Assembly (NCBI GenBank): GCA_944324475.1
Contig: CALUWK010000013.1
Span: 1-43,031 of the forward strand
Origin: Candidatus Gastranaerophilales bacterium
GTDB lineage: Bacteria; Cyanobacteriota; Vampirovibrionia; Gastranaerophilales; Gastranaerophilaceae
Reading direction: 5' to 3'
Length of the DNA stretch: 43,031 nucleotides
Shown here: positions 16,801-25,965 of the stretch, piece by piece
How the letters are laid out: each line of letters opens with the position of its first letter
How positions within the stretch are numbered: the first letter of the stretch is position 1
Translations under genes and position numbers: made by a program
Notes under the pieces: generated by a model
Seen by the model: the letters and a program-made list of their open reading frames with translations, nothing else
Databases searched by the model: none
What the model was told of the DNA's origin: nothing

Positions 16801-17201
16801 AAATAAAAAATTCTATGGCTGATATTCAATATATAAAAACCCAAGGGACAAATATGAGTTTGTATTTATTTGGAAAATTTAATGTTATAAACCAAGATTG
16901 TAATTTGGATATATATGGAAAAATTCCATATCAAATAGTAAATGTTTTGGGGGATGTTGGTAAATTTTCAACCGAGCAAATAGTAGAGAAGATGTCTGAT
17001 GATGCAAAAAATATTATAAAAACTTTAACTGTTTCTCCATTGGAAAAAATGTTATCAGAAGAAATTTCTGATGAATATATTTCAAAAATTCCCCCTCTTT
17101 TGTACGAAAATAGTTCAAATGTCAGAGAATTTAAAGTAAAAATTATTGGAAATTCTAAAAATATTTCATCTGTAAAATATTTTAAGTGGCGAAAAAAATA
17201 A
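13833..17201 (+). CDS. AsmA/TamB-like inter-membrane protein, second paralogue
   Basis: Up to 1122 residues. One membrane helix (about 33-55, MTFCLLFVILFLYSSFIYLI) is followed by a long periplasmic region of short beta strands very rich in Lys, Asn, Ile and Phe, as in the AsmA/TamB lipid-transfer group. The C-terminal 250 residues (FNIDDGELSQFAKLERFLQAGNIL, GDFKTIEGTIKI, NMSLYLFGKF, LDIYGKIPYQ, end KYFKW) match the tail of the protein at 5273-9640. The start is uncertain. The ATG at 13833, six bases after exbD, has no Shine-Dalgarno site. An in-frame ATG at 13911 directly follows a terminator-like hairpin. Both leave the membrane helix intact. The conserved tail and the tonB-exbBD context suggest a common envelope task. 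Confidence 0.83.
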   Translation: MIYIKKKSWFKKNLNIIFKKREISFFMFFDFIKRMTFCLLFVILFLYSSFIYLIPKYIKENNVENFLNSYLSKNTNLILDIDNLKIKPNYKFDISIKADKLKLKYSKEKDFLILNKMNVDLNVISLIFGYIDFTKIKSDDVSVFINFNKNKSYSCFEYIDFKNLLDKTKNSKFKIRNFNFYTDKLIVNLYDENVGKNFVLLTNNLRFLSSPSFDFKSRNFELTTKGRVKSSFYEILNFNLKLNYKIKNNSIDKINSFISKLTYNPLVFADMYNFYSDMDINLKIYPQEKKTNVDGIVKFMNYSFVVNNVKLPKNNLVIIFNSDKIFADCDFNFIKNQFLKVKLNANTSKNKFIELKASSNNINLSDFKDVLSIFYKIFNVKFNSDDISLSGSAIFDLYLKSDFKKINSSGNFEIRNASLFHKKTGLHMQNINSNINLQNSKIDIVDTSLNIGKSRFYVIGKIDEKTNIDIKVHSDSIDMASIVSLVKSLPLVSSFVPVLDDYIFKNGLVKISADIKGDFKNPIITVKSELEKVRIFIKTLKSEFFANKILIFSNPDKNDFSDILVQISDSNIKFNNILAKINVMDLKVLSDNIFISKTDVNLAGINGILEGEIKNYKQKNSNILLKIKADIPSDNKLLVIKSKTKGNSLLFFDLNILKDKLIIKDAYILSDSKKVAVISGAVSNCFSSYPILNNVKIFIQDKLSFYIPQNATSFDAYGNIILNGKMSYPQVDGDLTLYNLNYRKLNLYIPDLLLNIKNSSAYINVLRGKIFGFDFDLIAQAKWLKDKILVDYAQISSNYLNIDALNKIAMKENNLNLEVLNFRANVIALEMLDMLLNSVYIEGSMKDNILYAKNFRADLFKGNVVGSFVYDIKTNKTNVDIILKEINVRLLTNSIKELKNLSIAASGKLSALIKADFRGLDFNLILRTFDGYVKFNIDDGELSQFAKLERFLQAGNILSQSILKLTLNSTLSTITKQNTGDFKTIEGTIKIKNSMADIQYIKTQGTNMSLYLFGKFNVINQDCNLDIYGKIPYQIVNVLGDVGKFSTEQIVEKMSDDAKNIIKTLTVSPLEKMLSEEISDEYISKIPPLLYENSSNVREFKVKIIGNSKNISSVKYFKWRKK
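13887..13910 (+). terminator. Terminator-like hairpin inside the 5' end of the second AsmA-like gene
   Basis: AAAAAAAGAG and CTCTTTTTTT form a 10-bp, mostly A-T stem with loop AAAT. The T-run ends immediately before the in-frame ATG at 13911. It could attenuate read-through from tonB-exbBD or be the exbD terminator, with the downstream gene starting at 13911. The stem is weak, with only three G-C pairs. Confidence 0.4.
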
Positions 17202-17247
17202 ATATAAAAAAATAATTAAGAATAATTAATTTTTTTTATTTTAGATT

Positions 17248-17253
17248 TAATAT
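17248..17253 (+). promoter_or_regulatory. TAATAT -10 box six bases from the dnaJ start
   Basis: TAATAT is followed by ATAAAT and the ATG at 17260, with no Shine-Dalgarno sequence. The local DNA is extremely AT-rich, so chance is possible; the repeated spacing at other genes is what makes it credible. Confidence 0.4.
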
Positions 17254-17259
17254 ATAAAT

Positions 17260-18309
17260 ATGAAATATAAAGATTATTATGAAATTTTAGGAATATCACG
17301 AGATGCAACCCAACAGGCAGTTAAGTCGGCTTATAGAAAGCTTGCCCGAAAGTACCATCCTGATGTTAATAAGTCACCTGATGCTCAAGCTAAATTTAAA
17401 GATATTAATGAAGCTTATGAAGTTTTAGGTGATGAAACAAAGAGAAAACGTTATGATCAACTGGGAACTTCTTGGCAACAGGGTGCAGATTTTAATGTTC
17501 CACCTGGATTTGAGGGATTTAATTTTTCAAACTTTGGTGGCTCAAGCGCGTCCTCTGGTGGTTTTTCTGATTTTTTCTCTGCAATATTTGGCGATATTAT
17601 GAGTCAACAGGCTCAAGGGCAAAGCAGAAGAACTTATACTAACTTTGGTGATTTTTCTCAATTTGGAGATTTTTCAAGTCAAAGAACTTATGGTAAAAAT
17701 TCTTCAACTTCTCAAAGTTCAAAAAAAGAGGAAAATTTAGATATAATTCAAAATGTTTATTTAACAGTTGAAGATTTGATTAAATGTCCTAAAAAATCTG
17801 TAATTATAAGTGCATATCAACAATGTCAGGCATGTCATGGTTCAAAACAGGGTTTTTGTTCAAATTGTTCAGGAACAGGTTTGGAAAAAGTTACAAAAAG
17901 TCTTACTTTTCAAGTACCAAAATTTGTTAAGGAAGGACAAAAAATACGTTTAAAAGGTGAAGGTAAAAAAGATTCTTACGGAAGAGTTGGCGATGTTTAT
18001 TTAGTTGTTAATATTTCTGATAGTAACTATGAAATATCTGATTATAATCTTATTAAAGATGTTGAACTTTTGCCTTTTGAAGCTGTTTTGGGGTGTGAAA
18101 AGCATATATTAACTCCAAATGGAAAAATTAAAATTAAGATACCTAAAATGACTTCTTCTGGAAAAAAATTAAGATTAAAGGATTTGGGTTTGCCTAAAAA
18201 AGATGGCTCTAAAGGTTATCTTGAGGTGAGAATTAAGATAGTTCTTCCAAAAGAATTATCAAAAGAGGCACTGGAATTATATGAAAATTTAAAAAAAATA
18301 AATTCATAA
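17260..18309 (+). CDS. dnaJ: DnaJ-type co-chaperone with a half-size zinc domain
   Basis: Stimulates the ATPase of DnaK and delivers unfolded proteins. The 349 residues comprise a J domain (1-68, with HPD at 32-34 in KYHPDV and the usual [12 protein letters not shown] helix) and a Gly/Phe/Ser-rich linker (about 75-150, [21 protein letters not shown]). A shortened zinc segment follows (about 188-208) with only two CxxCxG motifs, CQACHG and CSNCSG. The two beta-sandwich substrate domains come next ([44 protein letters not shown]). Classical DnaJ has four CxxCxG motifs and two zinc sites; here one site at most can form. No dnaK or grpE is nearby. A good hairpin terminator follows the stop. Confidence 0.9.
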   Translation: MKYKDYYEILGISRDATQQAVKSAYRKLARKYHPDVNKSPDAQAKFKDINEAYEVLGDETKRKRYDQLGTSWQQGADFNVPPGFEGFNFSNFGGSSASSGGFSDFFSAIFGDIMSQQAQGQSRRTYTNFGDFSQFGDFSSQRTYGKNSSTSQSSKKEENLDIIQNVYLTVEDLIKCPKKSVIISAYQQCQACHGSKQGFCSNCSGTGLEKVTKSLTFQVPKFVKEGQKIRLKGEGKKDSYGRVGDVYLVVNISDSNYEISDYNLIKDVELLPFEAVLGCEKHILTPNGKIKIKIPKMTSSGKKLRLKDLGLPKKDGSKGYLEVRIKIVLPKELSKEALELYENLKKINS

Positions 18310-18310
18310 T

Positions 18311-18340
18311 AGATGTATGCAAAATACATCTTTATTTTTA
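18311..18340 (+). terminator. Rho-independent terminator of dnaJ
   Basis: AGATGTAT and ATACATCT form a perfect 8-bp stem with loop GCAAA, followed by TTATTTTTATT, starting two bases after the dnaJ stop. Confidence 0.8.
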
Positions 18341-18370
18341 TTATACTTTTGTCTATTATTATATAAGATA

Positions 18371-18418
18371 GACAGTTGTATAATAATATTACCGAAATAT
18401 GTATATTTCAAACTGTCT
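18371..18418 (+). promoter_or_regulatory. -10 box and nested inverted repeats in front of the VKOR-DsbA gene
   Basis: TATAAT at 18379-18384, preceded by TG, is a likely -10, with no good -35. Around it GACAGTT (18371-18377) pairs with AACTGTC. Inside, GAAATAT and ATATTTC form a 7-bp palindrome that would be at the 5' end of the mRNA. GTCTAT/ATAGAC is another short repeat upstream. These could be an operator or a 5' stabilising hairpin. The function is inferred from position only. Confidence 0.35.
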
Positions 18419-18434
18419 TTATAGAGGGGAAAAT

Positions 18435-19643
18435 ATGGAAAATAATTTTAAATTTTCAAAAGTCAGATGGTCAATTATATTATTGTTAGTAATAATTGGC
18501 ATAGGACTTTGTGTTGAGCTTGGTTTTATTTTTTATAAGACAAACTTTTTAGATGCATATATTCCAAGTTTTTGTTCTGTGTCTGATTTAATTGACTGTG
18601 ATGGTGTTTCAAGAACAACATATAGTCTTTCGTTTGGCGTTCCGAATGCTTTATGGGGATTAATATTATATTCGATTATGTTGATGCTTTTGTTTGTCGA
18701 TAGAATTCAGGCAAAGTTTAAAAATACAATTTTTGATGTTTTTGAAAATCCAAGAAGTTATATCGCCGCTTTGGGGCTTTTGTCGTTTGGAATTTCAATG
18801 ATATTAGCTTTTATTTCGATATTTAAAATTAACAAAATTTGTGTGCTTTGTTTTTGCACATATTTTATTGATTTATTTATTGCTATAACTGCTAAGGGCA
18901 AGGGTTTTTTTATTGAGGATATTAAAATTACAATAATAGATTTTATAAAAGGCGCAAAGAAGTATTTTGTTTTATTTCTGATTGTCTTGGTTTCTTTCTT
19001 TTGTGTTTTAACATATTTAAATAATAGTTTGATTTTGTCTCCGAAATTAAAAAAAGAAAAGGAAATGAAGGAATTTTTTGAGGCAAAAACTAATAAATAT
19101 GCCGTAAAAGGTAATGTTTTAGGAAATAAAAATGCAAAAGTTATAATTGACGTTTATAGCGATTTTAATTGTCCTTTTTGCAGAGTTTTAAATATTATGC
19201 TTCATAAAATTGCAAAAGAGAATAAGGTTTTAATAAGAGATATTAATTTTCCTTTGGATACTTCTTGTAATTATAGAATTTCTAATACACTTGGTGGGCA
19301 TGAGAATTCATGTTTGTATTCTAAGTATGCTTTGGCTGCAAAAAAGCAGGGCAAATTGTGGGGTGTTAGTAATATAATTTTTGATTATCATCCTCAAAGT
19401 CAGGACGAACTCATTGGTTATATAAAGAAGGCACACCTTGGAATTGATATTAACCAGTTTTTAAGTGATGTTAATAGTCCTCAAATAGCACAAGAATTGG
19501 CTGAGGATATTGCTAAGGCTGCTAATTATAATTTGAATGGAACTCCCGCGCTTGTTATTAATGGGGTATTTTATATGGGTGGAATGCCTTATGATGAATT
19601 GGTCGAAAAGGTAGATTTAGCAATTAAACGAGAAAATAATTAA
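18435..19643 (+). CDS. VKOR-DsbA fusion: quinone-linked disulfide-forming enzyme
   Basis: Makes disulfide bonds in exported proteins and passes the electrons to quinone, combining the DsbB and DsbA roles. The 402 residues (start at 18435, with GAGGGG upstream) begin with a vitamin K epoxide reductase domain of several membrane helices (about 12-200). It has a loop Cys pair (C47, C55), a conserved Ser before FGVPNALWG, and the CVLC redox centre at 136-139. A periplasmic thioredoxin-fold domain follows (about 225-400), with CPFC at 246-249 and the cis-Pro loop NGTPALVING. Such fusions are known from cyanobacteria and other bacteria lacking DsbB. It sits just upstream of queH, with five bases between. 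The earlier in-frame ATG at 18399 lies inside a hairpin and has no ribosome-binding site. Confidence 0.92.
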   Translation: MENNFKFSKVRWSIILLLVIIGIGLCVELGFIFYKTNFLDAYIPSFCSVSDLIDCDGVSRTTYSLSFGVPNALWGLILYSIMLMLLFVDRIQAKFKNTIFDVFENPRSYIAALGLLSFGISMILAFISIFKINKICVLCFCTYFIDLFIAITAKGKGFFIEDIKITIIDFIKGAKKYFVLFLIVLVSFFCVLTYLNNSLILSPKLKKEKEMKEFFEAKTNKYAVKGNVLGNKNAKVIIDVYSDFNCPFCRVLNIMLHKIAKENKVLIRDINFPLDTSCNYRISNTLGGHENSCLYSKYALAAKKQGKLWGVSNIIFDYHPQSQDELIGYIKKAHLGIDINQFLSDVNSPQIAQELAEDIAKAANYNLNGTPALVINGVFYMGGMPYDELVEKVDLAIKRENN

Positions 19644-19648
19644 ATATT

Positions 19649-20182
19649 ATGAAAAAGATTGTACTACATGCTTGTTGTGCACCTTGTGCAAGTTATCCAA
19701 TCAATTTGTTGATTAATGATAATTACAAGCCTGTAGTATTTTTTTATAACCCGAATATTTTTCCTTTATCTGAATATATAATACGAAGAGATGAACTTAA
19801 AAGATACTGTAAAAATATTGGTGTAGATTTTTTTGAAGGTGAATACGACATAAAAAAATTTTATGAATTTGTAAAAATGTATAAAAATGAGCCTGAAAAA
19901 GGTAAAAGGTGTTCATTATGTTTTAATTTGAGATTCGAAAGGACCGCTGATTTTGCAATGAATCAAAATATAGATTGTTTTACAACTACTTTAACTGTTA
20001 GTCCACATAAAAATTCAATACAAATATTTGAACAGGCACACCTTGTTTCATTAAAAAAGGGAATAAAATTTATTGAATATAATTTTAAAAAACAGAACGG
20101 ATATAAAATTTCAAGACAAATAGCAAAAGAAAATAATATGTATAATCAAAAATATTGTGGTTGTTTGTATAGTATGCGTTAG
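19649..20182 (+). CDS. queH: QueH, epoxyqueuosine reductase
   Basis: Reduces epoxyqueuosine to queuosine in the wobble base of GUN-decoding tRNAs, the last step of queuosine synthesis; it is the non-cobalamin alternative to QueG. The 177 residues match the family in length and motifs: HACCAPC at 7-13, RRDEL at 46-50, CSLC at 88-91, TTLTVSPHKN at 113-122 and CGC at 170-172. The cysteine sets bind an iron-sulfur cluster in characterised homologues. It follows VKOR-DsbA by five bases without its own Shine-Dalgarno site, so it is probably co-transcribed and translationally coupled. No other queuosine genes are in the window. Confidence 0.93.
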   Translation: MKKIVLHACCAPCASYPINLLINDNYKPVVFFYNPNIFPLSEYIIRRDELKRYCKNIGVDFFEGEYDIKKFYEFVKMYKNEPEKGKRCSLCFNLRFERTADFAMNQNIDCFTTTLTVSPHKNSIQIFEQAHLVSLKKGIKFIEYNFKKQNGYKISRQIAKENNMYNQKYCGCLYSMR

Positions 20183-20194
20183 ATTTTATAAAAT

Positions 20195-20218
20195 AGCAGA
20201 GGAGATCCTCCGCTTAAA
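20195..20218 (-). terminator. Terminator of the TRL-like gene (between convergent genes)
   Basis: AGC-A-GAGGA and TCCTC-C-GCT form an 8-bp stem with one A-C mismatch on the plus strand. On the minus strand the G-T version is better and is followed by ATTTTAT, so it mainly serves the gene ending at 20221. Confidence 0.65.
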
Positions 20219-20220
20219 AC

Positions 20221-20529
20221 TTATTGACCATATACAGTGGTTGTCATTGTTTTATATCCTAAAATATTTCTTATGTGGGTGTCATAATATGCGACTGTTT
20301 TGATGTTTCCTGCTTTAGCTGCATCATTTATACCACATTTACCCAGTCCTACAAGTGCAAAAAAGCTTCTGCAAGTAGCCTCACCTTTTTTTGCGGGTGA
20401 TACATTTGTGAAACCAACTCCTGCTTCATAGGTGTTTTTGTATATGATTCCACAAATTCCTTCATATGCCATAACGGAAGGTGAAATTAAGAATGCAGAA
20501 AGTGCTAAAATTCCAAATAGTTTTTTCAT
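20221..20529 (-). CDS. TRL-like exported protein
   Basis: 102 residues with a signal peptide (MKKLFGILALSAFLISPSVMA). The mature part (GICGIIYKNT, KKGEATCRSFFALVGLGKCGINDAAKAGNIKTVAYYDTH, NILGYKTMTTTVYGQ) follows the pattern of the TRL-like family of small exported proteins: a Gly-rich opening, a Cys-containing Gly-x-Ala-x-Cys, a helix of Ala and Lys, and the ending ILG-x-x-x-x-x-T-x-VYG. The usual lipobox Cys after the signal is absent, so it is probably secreted rather than lipid-anchored. The function of the family is unknown. GGAGGATATTTTATG gives a strong ribosome-binding site. It is convergent with queH. Confidence 0.78.
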   Translation of the reverse strand: MKKLFGILALSAFLISPSVMAYEGICGIIYKNTYEAGVGFTNVSPAKKGEATCRSFFALVGLGKCGINDAAKAGNIKTVAYYDTHIRNILGYKTMTTTVYGQ

Positions 20530-20559
20530 AAAATATCCTCCACTAAACTTACAACGATT

Positions 20560-20587
20560 ATTCTATCAATTTTTTAGAATTAAGCAA
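20560..20587 (-). promoter_or_regulatory. Probable promoter of the TRL-like gene
   Basis: On the minus strand TTGCTT (20587 to 20582) and TAGAAT (20565 to 20560) are 16 bases apart. The expected start is about 23 bases before the ATG, leaving the GGAGGA site in the leader. Confidence 0.5.
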
Positions 20588-20738
20588 AGTAAATTCTTGT
20601 AACATAAATTTAAAGTATGTTTATTTTTTTAAACATAGCAAACAAAACATTTGATAAGTATATTTTCAGGCGGTCAGTTATTTTACACTATTTTTTAAAA
20701 AATTCAAGTCTTTTGTAAAATTTTGTAAAGCTAAAATC

Positions 20739-20766
20739 TTGACCGTTTACATTTAGCCTGTATAAT
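20739..20766 (+). promoter_or_regulatory. Strong sigma-70-type promoter of rpoB-rpoC1-rpoC2
   Basis: TTGACC (20739-20744) and TATAAT (20761-20766) are 16 bases apart. The start would be near 20774, giving a leader of about 124 bases. AT-rich DNA with a repeated TTTTGTAAA lies just upstream of the -35. Confidence 0.75.
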
Positions 20767-20897
20767 TGTTAAGTCTGATAAAATGTTGCATTATGGCAAA
20801 AAGTTTTTTAAAATCGAATAAAGACTAAAAGCTAATCATAGAGTCGTTTTGCATTATTTTAATAATTATTGTAATTACATATATTAGAGGTATTTAA

Positions 20898-23800
20898 ATG
20901 ACAACAACAAAAAAAGCAAGCCGCGTAACTCCTCAAGGTATTCCGGGTACTCGTCTTACAGATTTACCTGACTTGATTGAAGTTCAAAAAAAATCATTTG
21001 AACAGTTTTTAAAAGAAGGCTTAAAAGAAGAACTTTTGTCCTTTAGTCCGATTAAGGATTATACCGGTAGACTTGAGTTACATTTTTTGCCTAACTATAC
21101 GTTTGATAAACCTAAGTACACAATAGAAGAAGCAAGAATTCATGATGCAACTTATGCAAAACAGCTTCGTGTAATGATGAGATTAGTTAATCGTGATAGC
21201 GGTGAAATTAAAGAACAGGAAGTTTATATTGGCGATATTCCTACAATGACAGATAAAGGTACATTTATTGTTAATGGTGCTGAGCGTGTTATTGTTTCTC
21301 AAATTGTTAGAAGCCCTGGTATATATTATAAAAAGGAAGTTTCTCCCACTGGAAAACGTTTGTATAATGCTACTTTAATTCCAAATCGCGGTGCATGGTT
21401 AAAAATTGAAACAGATGCAAATGATTTGGTTTATGTAAAGATTGATAAAAATAGAAAAATTTTAGCTACGACTTTGTTAAAAGCTTTGGGTATTACTCCT
21501 GTTGAAATGGAGACTTTATTTACTCATTTCGATTTCTTGAAAAAGACTTTGGATAAAGATACCGCTGCAACAACGGATGAAGCTTTGGTTGAAGTCTATA
21601 AAAAGCTTCGCCCTGGCGATCCTGCTACCCCTGCTGGCGGTCGCTCAATTTTAGAGGCACGTTTTTTTGATGAAAAAAAATATGATATAGGTAAGGTTGG
21701 TCGTTATAAATTAAATAAAAAATTAGGTTTGAATTTGCCTGAAACCCAAAGGACAATCACAATTCAGGATATTGTTGCAGGTATAGAATATTTAATTAAT
21801 TTAACTTATGACGAAGGTCAACTTGATGATATCGATCATTTGGGCAATAGAAGAATACGCTCAGTTGGTGAATTGTTGCAAAATCAATTTAGGGTTGGTC
21901 TTTCAAGAATTGAACGTATAGTTAAAGAAAGAATGACATTGCAGGATTCTGAAACTTTAACTCCTTTAAATCTTTTAAACACTAAGCCTCTTGTTGCCTC
22001 TTTAAAAGAGTTTTTTGGATCTTCGCAGTTATCTCAGTTTATGGATCAGACAAATCCGTTGGCTGAATTGACGCATAAACGTCGTATTTCTGCTTTGGGA
22101 CCTGGTGGTTTAATGAGAGAACGTGCAGGTTTTGCTGTTCGTGATATTCATCCTTCTCATTATGGTCGTTTATGTCCTGTTGAAACTCCTGAAGGACCTA
22201 ATGCTGGTTTGATTAACTCATTAGCAACACATGCTAGAGTTAATGATTATGGCTTTATCGAAACTCCTTTCTTTGTTGTAAAAGATGGTCAGGTGACTGA
22301 TGAAGTTCATTATTTAACTGCCGATGAAGATGAAAATTATCGTGTAGCTCCTGCTGATATAGAACTTACTAAAGACAGAAAAATTAAGGATTCTTACGTT
22401 CCTGTTCGTTATCGTTCGGAATTTACAATGGGAGAATCAAGTAAGGTTGACTATGTGGGTGTTTCTCCAATTCAGATTATATCAGTTGCGACATCGTTAA
22501 TTCCTTTTATTGAACATGATGATGCTAACCGTGCATTGATGGGTTCAAACATGCAACGACAAGCAGTTCCTTTGCTTGTTACTCAAAGACCGGTTGTAGG
22601 TACAGGTTTAGAAGCTCGTGTCGCAAAAGATTCGGGTATGGTTGCTGTGTCTACTGTTGATGGCACTGTTGTAAAGGTTATGGGTGAAGAAATACATATT
22701 AGAGATAAAAGCGGTAATGTTCATCAATACCAATTATTAAAATATGTTCGTTCTAACCAAGATACTTGTATAAACCAGAAACCTTTGGTTAAAGAGGGTG
22801 ATAGGGTTAAAGCAGGAGATGTTATTGCTGATGGCGCTTCAACAAATATGGGCGAGCTTTCACTTGGAAAAAATGTTCTTGTTGCTTACATGCCCTGGGA
22901 AGGCTATAATTATGAAGATGCTATTTTAATAAATGAACGGTTGGTTTATGATGATGTATTTACATCTTTGCATATAGAAAAATTAGAAATAGATGCACGA
23001 CAAACAAAACTGGGACCTGAAGAAATTACTCGAGAAATTCCAAATGTTTCCGAGGATTCTATTAGGCATCTTGATGAAAGAGGTATTGTTCGTATTGGTG
23101 CTAGAGTATACGCTGATGATGTTTTGGTTGGTAAAATTACACCAAAGGGTGAATCTGAACATCCGCCTGAAGAAAAACTTTTAAGAGCAATATTTGCAGA
23201 AAAAGCGCGTGATGTAAAAGATAATTCTCTTAGAGTTCCTCATGGTGAAGGTGGTAGAGTAGTTGACGTTAAAGTATTTGATAGAGAAAAGGGCGACGAG
23301 CTTCCACCAGGTGCAAATACAGTTATTAGAGTTTATATAGCTCAAAAGCGTAAAGTATCAGTTGGTGATAAATTATCGGGTCGTCATGGTAACAAAGGTA
23401 TTGTTTCAAGAATTCTTCCAAAAGAAGATATGCCGTTTTTACCTGATGGTACTCCTATTGATATAGTTTTAAATCCTCTTGGTGTTCCTTCACGTATGAA
23501 TGTGGGACAAACTTATGAGCATTTGCTTGGATTGGCTTCTTATCTTACAGGAAATCATTATGAGTCTCCTTTGTTTGATGAGATGTATGGCGCTAACCAA
23601 TCTGAAATGAATACAAAAGCTGAACTTATTAAAGGTATTAAGGAAAAAGGTATCGATTGGGTTAGAGACGATGGAAAGGTTATTTTGTACGATGGTAGAA
23701 CAGGTGAACCTTTTGATGAGCCTATCGCCGTTGGTATTTCATATATCTTAAAACTCGTTCACCTTGTTGATGATAAGATTCATGCTCGCTCAACTGGTCC

Positions 23801-24212
23801 ATATTCATTAGTTACACAACAACCACTTGGTGGTAAGGCACAATTCGGTGGTCAAAGATTTGGTGAAATGGAAGTTTGGGCGCTTGAGGCTTATGGTGCA
23901 GCTTATACATTGCAGGAAATGTTAACTATTAAATCAGATGATGTAAATGGACGTTCTCGCGCTTATGAAGCAATCGTTAAAGGTGATAACATTCCAAGAC
24001 CAGGTATTCCAGAATCATTCAAGGTATTGGTTCGTGAATTGCAAAGTATTGGTTTGGATATCGCTGTTTCTAAAAAAGGCGGAGAAGAAGTTGATTTAAT
24101 GAGTGATACAGATGATTTAAGAAAGTCTGCTCCAAAGAGAGTGCTTTCTGATATAGATTCTGAATTGTTAAATATCGACTTTTTTGATGCAAGCACAAGC
24201 TTCAAGGACTAA
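20898..24212 (+). CDS. rpoB: RNA polymerase beta subunit
   Basis: Catalytic beta subunit of RNA polymerase. The 1104 residues are close to the 1080-1150 seen in cyanobacterial beta, well below E. coli (1342), so the large E. coli lineage insertions are missing. Clear landmarks are [15 protein letters not shown], the rifampicin pocket [31 protein letters not shown] in which the Asp, His and Ser positions that commonly mutate to resistance are all wild type, [37 protein letters not shown]-like ([10 protein letters not shown]), [12 protein letters not shown] and [24 protein letters not shown] near the end. TTAGAGGT precedes the ATG. It is the first gene of the rpoB-rpoC1-rpoC2 operon; the usual rplJ-rplL are not upstream. 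Confidence 0.98.
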   Translation: MTTTKKASRVTPQGIPGTRLTDLPDLIEVQKKSFEQFLKEGLKEELLSFSPIKDYTGRLELHFLPNYTFDKPKYTIEEARIHDATYAKQLRVMMRLVNRDSGEIKEQEVYIGDIPTMTDKGTFIVNGAERVIVSQIVRSPGIYYKKEVSPTGKRLYNATLIPNRGAWLKIETDANDLVYVKIDKNRKILATTLLKALGITPVEMETLFTHFDFLKKTLDKDTAATTDEALVEVYKKLRPGDPATPAGGRSILEARFFDEKKYDIGKVGRYKLNKKLGLNLPETQRTITIQDIVAGIEYLINLTYDEGQLDDIDHLGNRRIRSVGELLQNQFRVGLSRIERIVKERMTLQDSETLTPLNLLNTKPLVASLKEFFGSSQLSQFMDQTNPLAELTHKRRISALGPGGLMRERAGFAVRDIHPSHYGRLCPVETPEGPNAGLINSLATHARVNDYGFIETPFFVVKDGQVTDEVHYLTADEDENYRVAPADIELTKDRKIKDSYVPVRYRSEFTMGESSKVDYVGVSPIQIISVATSLIPFIEHDDANRALMGSNMQRQAVPLLVTQRPVVGTGLEARVAKDSGMVAVSTVDGTVVKVMGEEIHIRDKSGNVHQYQLLKYVRSNQDTCINQKPLVKEGDRVKAGDVIADGASTNMGELSLGKNVLVAYMPWEGYNYEDAILINERLVYDDVFTSLHIEKLEIDARQTKLGPEEITREIPNVSEDSIRHLDERGIVRIGARVYADDVLVGKITPKGESEHPPEEKLLRAIFAEKARDVKDNSLRVPHGEGGRVVDVKVFDREKGDELPPGANTVIRVYIAQKRKVSVGDKLSGRHGNKGIVSRILPKEDMPFLPDGTPIDIVLNPLGVPSRMNVGQTYEHLLGLASYLTGNHYESPLFDEMYGANQSEMNTKAELIKGIKEKGIDWVRDDGKVILYDGRTGEPFDEPIAVGISYILKLVHLVDDKIHARSTGPYSLVTQQPLGGKAQFGGQRFGEMEVWALEAYGAAYTLQEMLTIKSDDVNGRSRAYEAIVKGDNIPRPGIPESFKVLVRELQSIGLDIAVSKKGGEEVDLMSDTDDLRKSAPKRVLSDIDSELLNIDFFDASTSFKD

Positions 24213-24252
24213 TATTATAAAATAATTGAGAATAAAAATTGAAGGAGAATAA

Positions 24253-25965
24253 ATGTCTACAAGTATTGATTATTTTGATTATATAAGAATTTCAATAGCT
24301 TCGCCCGAACGGATATTAAAATGGTCATATGGCGAAGTTACAAAACCTGAAACGATTAATTACAGAACTTTAAAACCAGAAAGAGATGGTTTGTTTTGCG
24401 AAAAGATTTTTGGTCCTACAAAGGATTGGGAATGTTTTTGTGGTAAATATAAAAGAGTCCGTCATAAAGGTATAATTTGTGAAAGGTGCGGTGTTGAAGT
24501 TACAGATTCAAAAGTAAGACGTCATAGAATGGGGCATATTAAGCTTGCTGCGCCAGTTTCGCATATTTGGTTTTTGAAGGGTATTCCATCTTATCTTGGC
24601 TTACTTTTGGATATGACTTTAAAAGATTTGGAACAAATTATATATTTTAATAATTATGTTGTTGTTGATGGCGCAGATAGCCCGTTTAAGAAATTCCAAT
24701 TGTTAACCGAAGAAGAATACGAAGATTTCATTATGGAAAACGAAGAAACCAAGTTAAAGGTTGGGATTGGCGCAGAGGTTATAAAAGAACTTTTAGCTGA
24801 GATAAATCTTGAAGAATTAGCTAATGAAATTAGGGGTGAATTGGATGCTGCAGGTGGTTCGGTTCAAAAGAGAGCAAAATTGATTAAGCGTTTAAGATTG
24901 GTTGAATCTTTGATTGAATCTGGAACCGAGCCTACTTGGTTTGTAATGGATGTACTGCCTGTTACACCTCCTGATCTTAGACCCATGGTGCAATTAGACG
25001 GTGGAAGGTTTGCAACATCCGATTTAAATGATTTATACAGACGTGTTATTAATAGGAATAATCGTCTATTAAGACTTTTGGAAATGGGTGCACCTGAAAT
25101 TATTGTTAGAAACGAAAAACGTATGCTTCAAGAAGCAGTTGATGCTTTAATTGATAATGGTAGACGTGGCAGAACTGTTGTTGGACCGAATTCTCGTCCT
25201 TTAAAATCATTATCAAATATCATCGAAGGTAAACAAGGTCGTTTCAGACAGAATTTATTGGGTAAACGTGTTGATTATTCTGGTCGTTCGGTTATTGTTG
25301 TTGGCCCACAATTACAATTAAATCAATGCGGATTGCCTAAAGAAATGGCTATTGAGTTATTTAAACCGTTTGTAGTTAATAAATTAATAGAGCGCGGCTT
25401 GGTACAAAATATTAAATCGGCTAAAAAGAAAATCGAACGTTCAGAAGCTGTTGTTTGGGATATTTTAGAAGAAGTTGTAGATGGACACCCTGTTATGTTA
25501 AACCGTGCTCCAACTTTACACAGGCTTGGTATCCAAGCTTTTGAACCTGTGTTGGTTGAAGGAAGAGCTATTCAATTACATCCGTTGGTATGTACAGCAT
25601 TCAATGCCGACTTTGATGGTGACCAAATGGCTGTTCACGTTCCACTGTCAATCGAAGCTCAAGCAGAAGCAAGAATGCTAATGTTAGCTACAAATAATAT
25701 ATTGGCTCCTGCTACAGGTAAACCTATTATTACTCCTACTCAGGACATGGTTCTTGGTATGTATTATTTAACAATCATAAAAGATCCCAACACTCCTGTT
25801 AAGGGATATTTTCATGATTTCACCGATGTTATGGCAGCTCATGCGACAGGCGTTTTGAAGTTACATGATAAGGTTATTGTGAGAGATGAAAACGGTCATA
25901 GGATTGAAACTACTCCTGGTCGGATTATCTTTAATGAGGCTGTTAGAAAGTCTGTTCTTTCTTAA
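24253..25965 (+). CDS. rpoC1: RNA polymerase gamma subunit (N-terminal part of beta')
   Basis: 570 residues covering the N-terminal third of beta'. It has the zinc site C61, C63, C76, C79 (CFCG...CERCG), the bridge to the clamp, and the active-site loop [12 protein letters not shown] at 451-462 whose three Asp bind catalytic magnesium. It ends after [12 protein letters not shown], where cyanobacterial gamma subunits also end; the rest of beta' is encoded by the next gene. It has a real stop (TAA) and a 52-base gap, and the next gene has its own start, so this is a true gene split. GAAGGAG lies 5-6 bases before the ATG. Confidence 0.97.
   Translation: MSTSIDYFDYIRISIASPERILKWSYGEVTKPETINYRTLKPERDGLFCEKIFGPTKDWECFCGKYKRVRHKGIICERCGVEVTDSKVRRHRMGHIKLAAPVSHIWFLKGIPSYLGLLLDMTLKDLEQIIYFNNYVVVDGADSPFKKFQLLTEEEYEDFIMENEETKLKVGIGAEVIKELLAEINLEELANEIRGELDAAGGSVQKRAKLIKRLRLVESLIESGTEPTWFVMDVLPVTPPDLRPMVQLDGGRFATSDLNDLYRRVINRNNRLLRLLEMGAPEIIVRNEKRMLQEAVDALIDNGRRGRTVVGPNSRPLKSLSNIIEGKQGRFRQNLLGKRVDYSGRSVIVVGPQLQLNQCGLPKEMAIELFKPFVVNKLIERGLVQNIKSAKKKIERSEAVVWDILEEVVDGHPVMLNRAPTLHRLGIQAFEPVLVEGRAIQLHPLVCTAFNADFDGDQMAVHVPLSIEAQAEARMLMLATNNILAPATGKPIITPTQDMVLGMYYLTIIKDPNTPVKGYFHDFTDVMAAHATGVLKLHDKVIVRDENGHRIETTPGRIIFNEAVRKSVLS

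Larger units (their letters stand above)
20530..20897. other. Divergent intergenic region between the TRL-like gene and rpoB
   Basis: 368 bases without a gene. It holds the TRL promoter on the minus strand, the rpoB promoter at 20739-20766 and an rpoB leader of about 125 bases. I see no ribosomal-protein gene, strong hairpin or small ORF with a ribosome-binding site in it. The stretch between the promoters (about 20590-20735) is very A-T rich and holds two copies of TTTTGTAAA about 10 bases apart (20711-20728), which could be UP-element-like. Confidence 0.6.
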
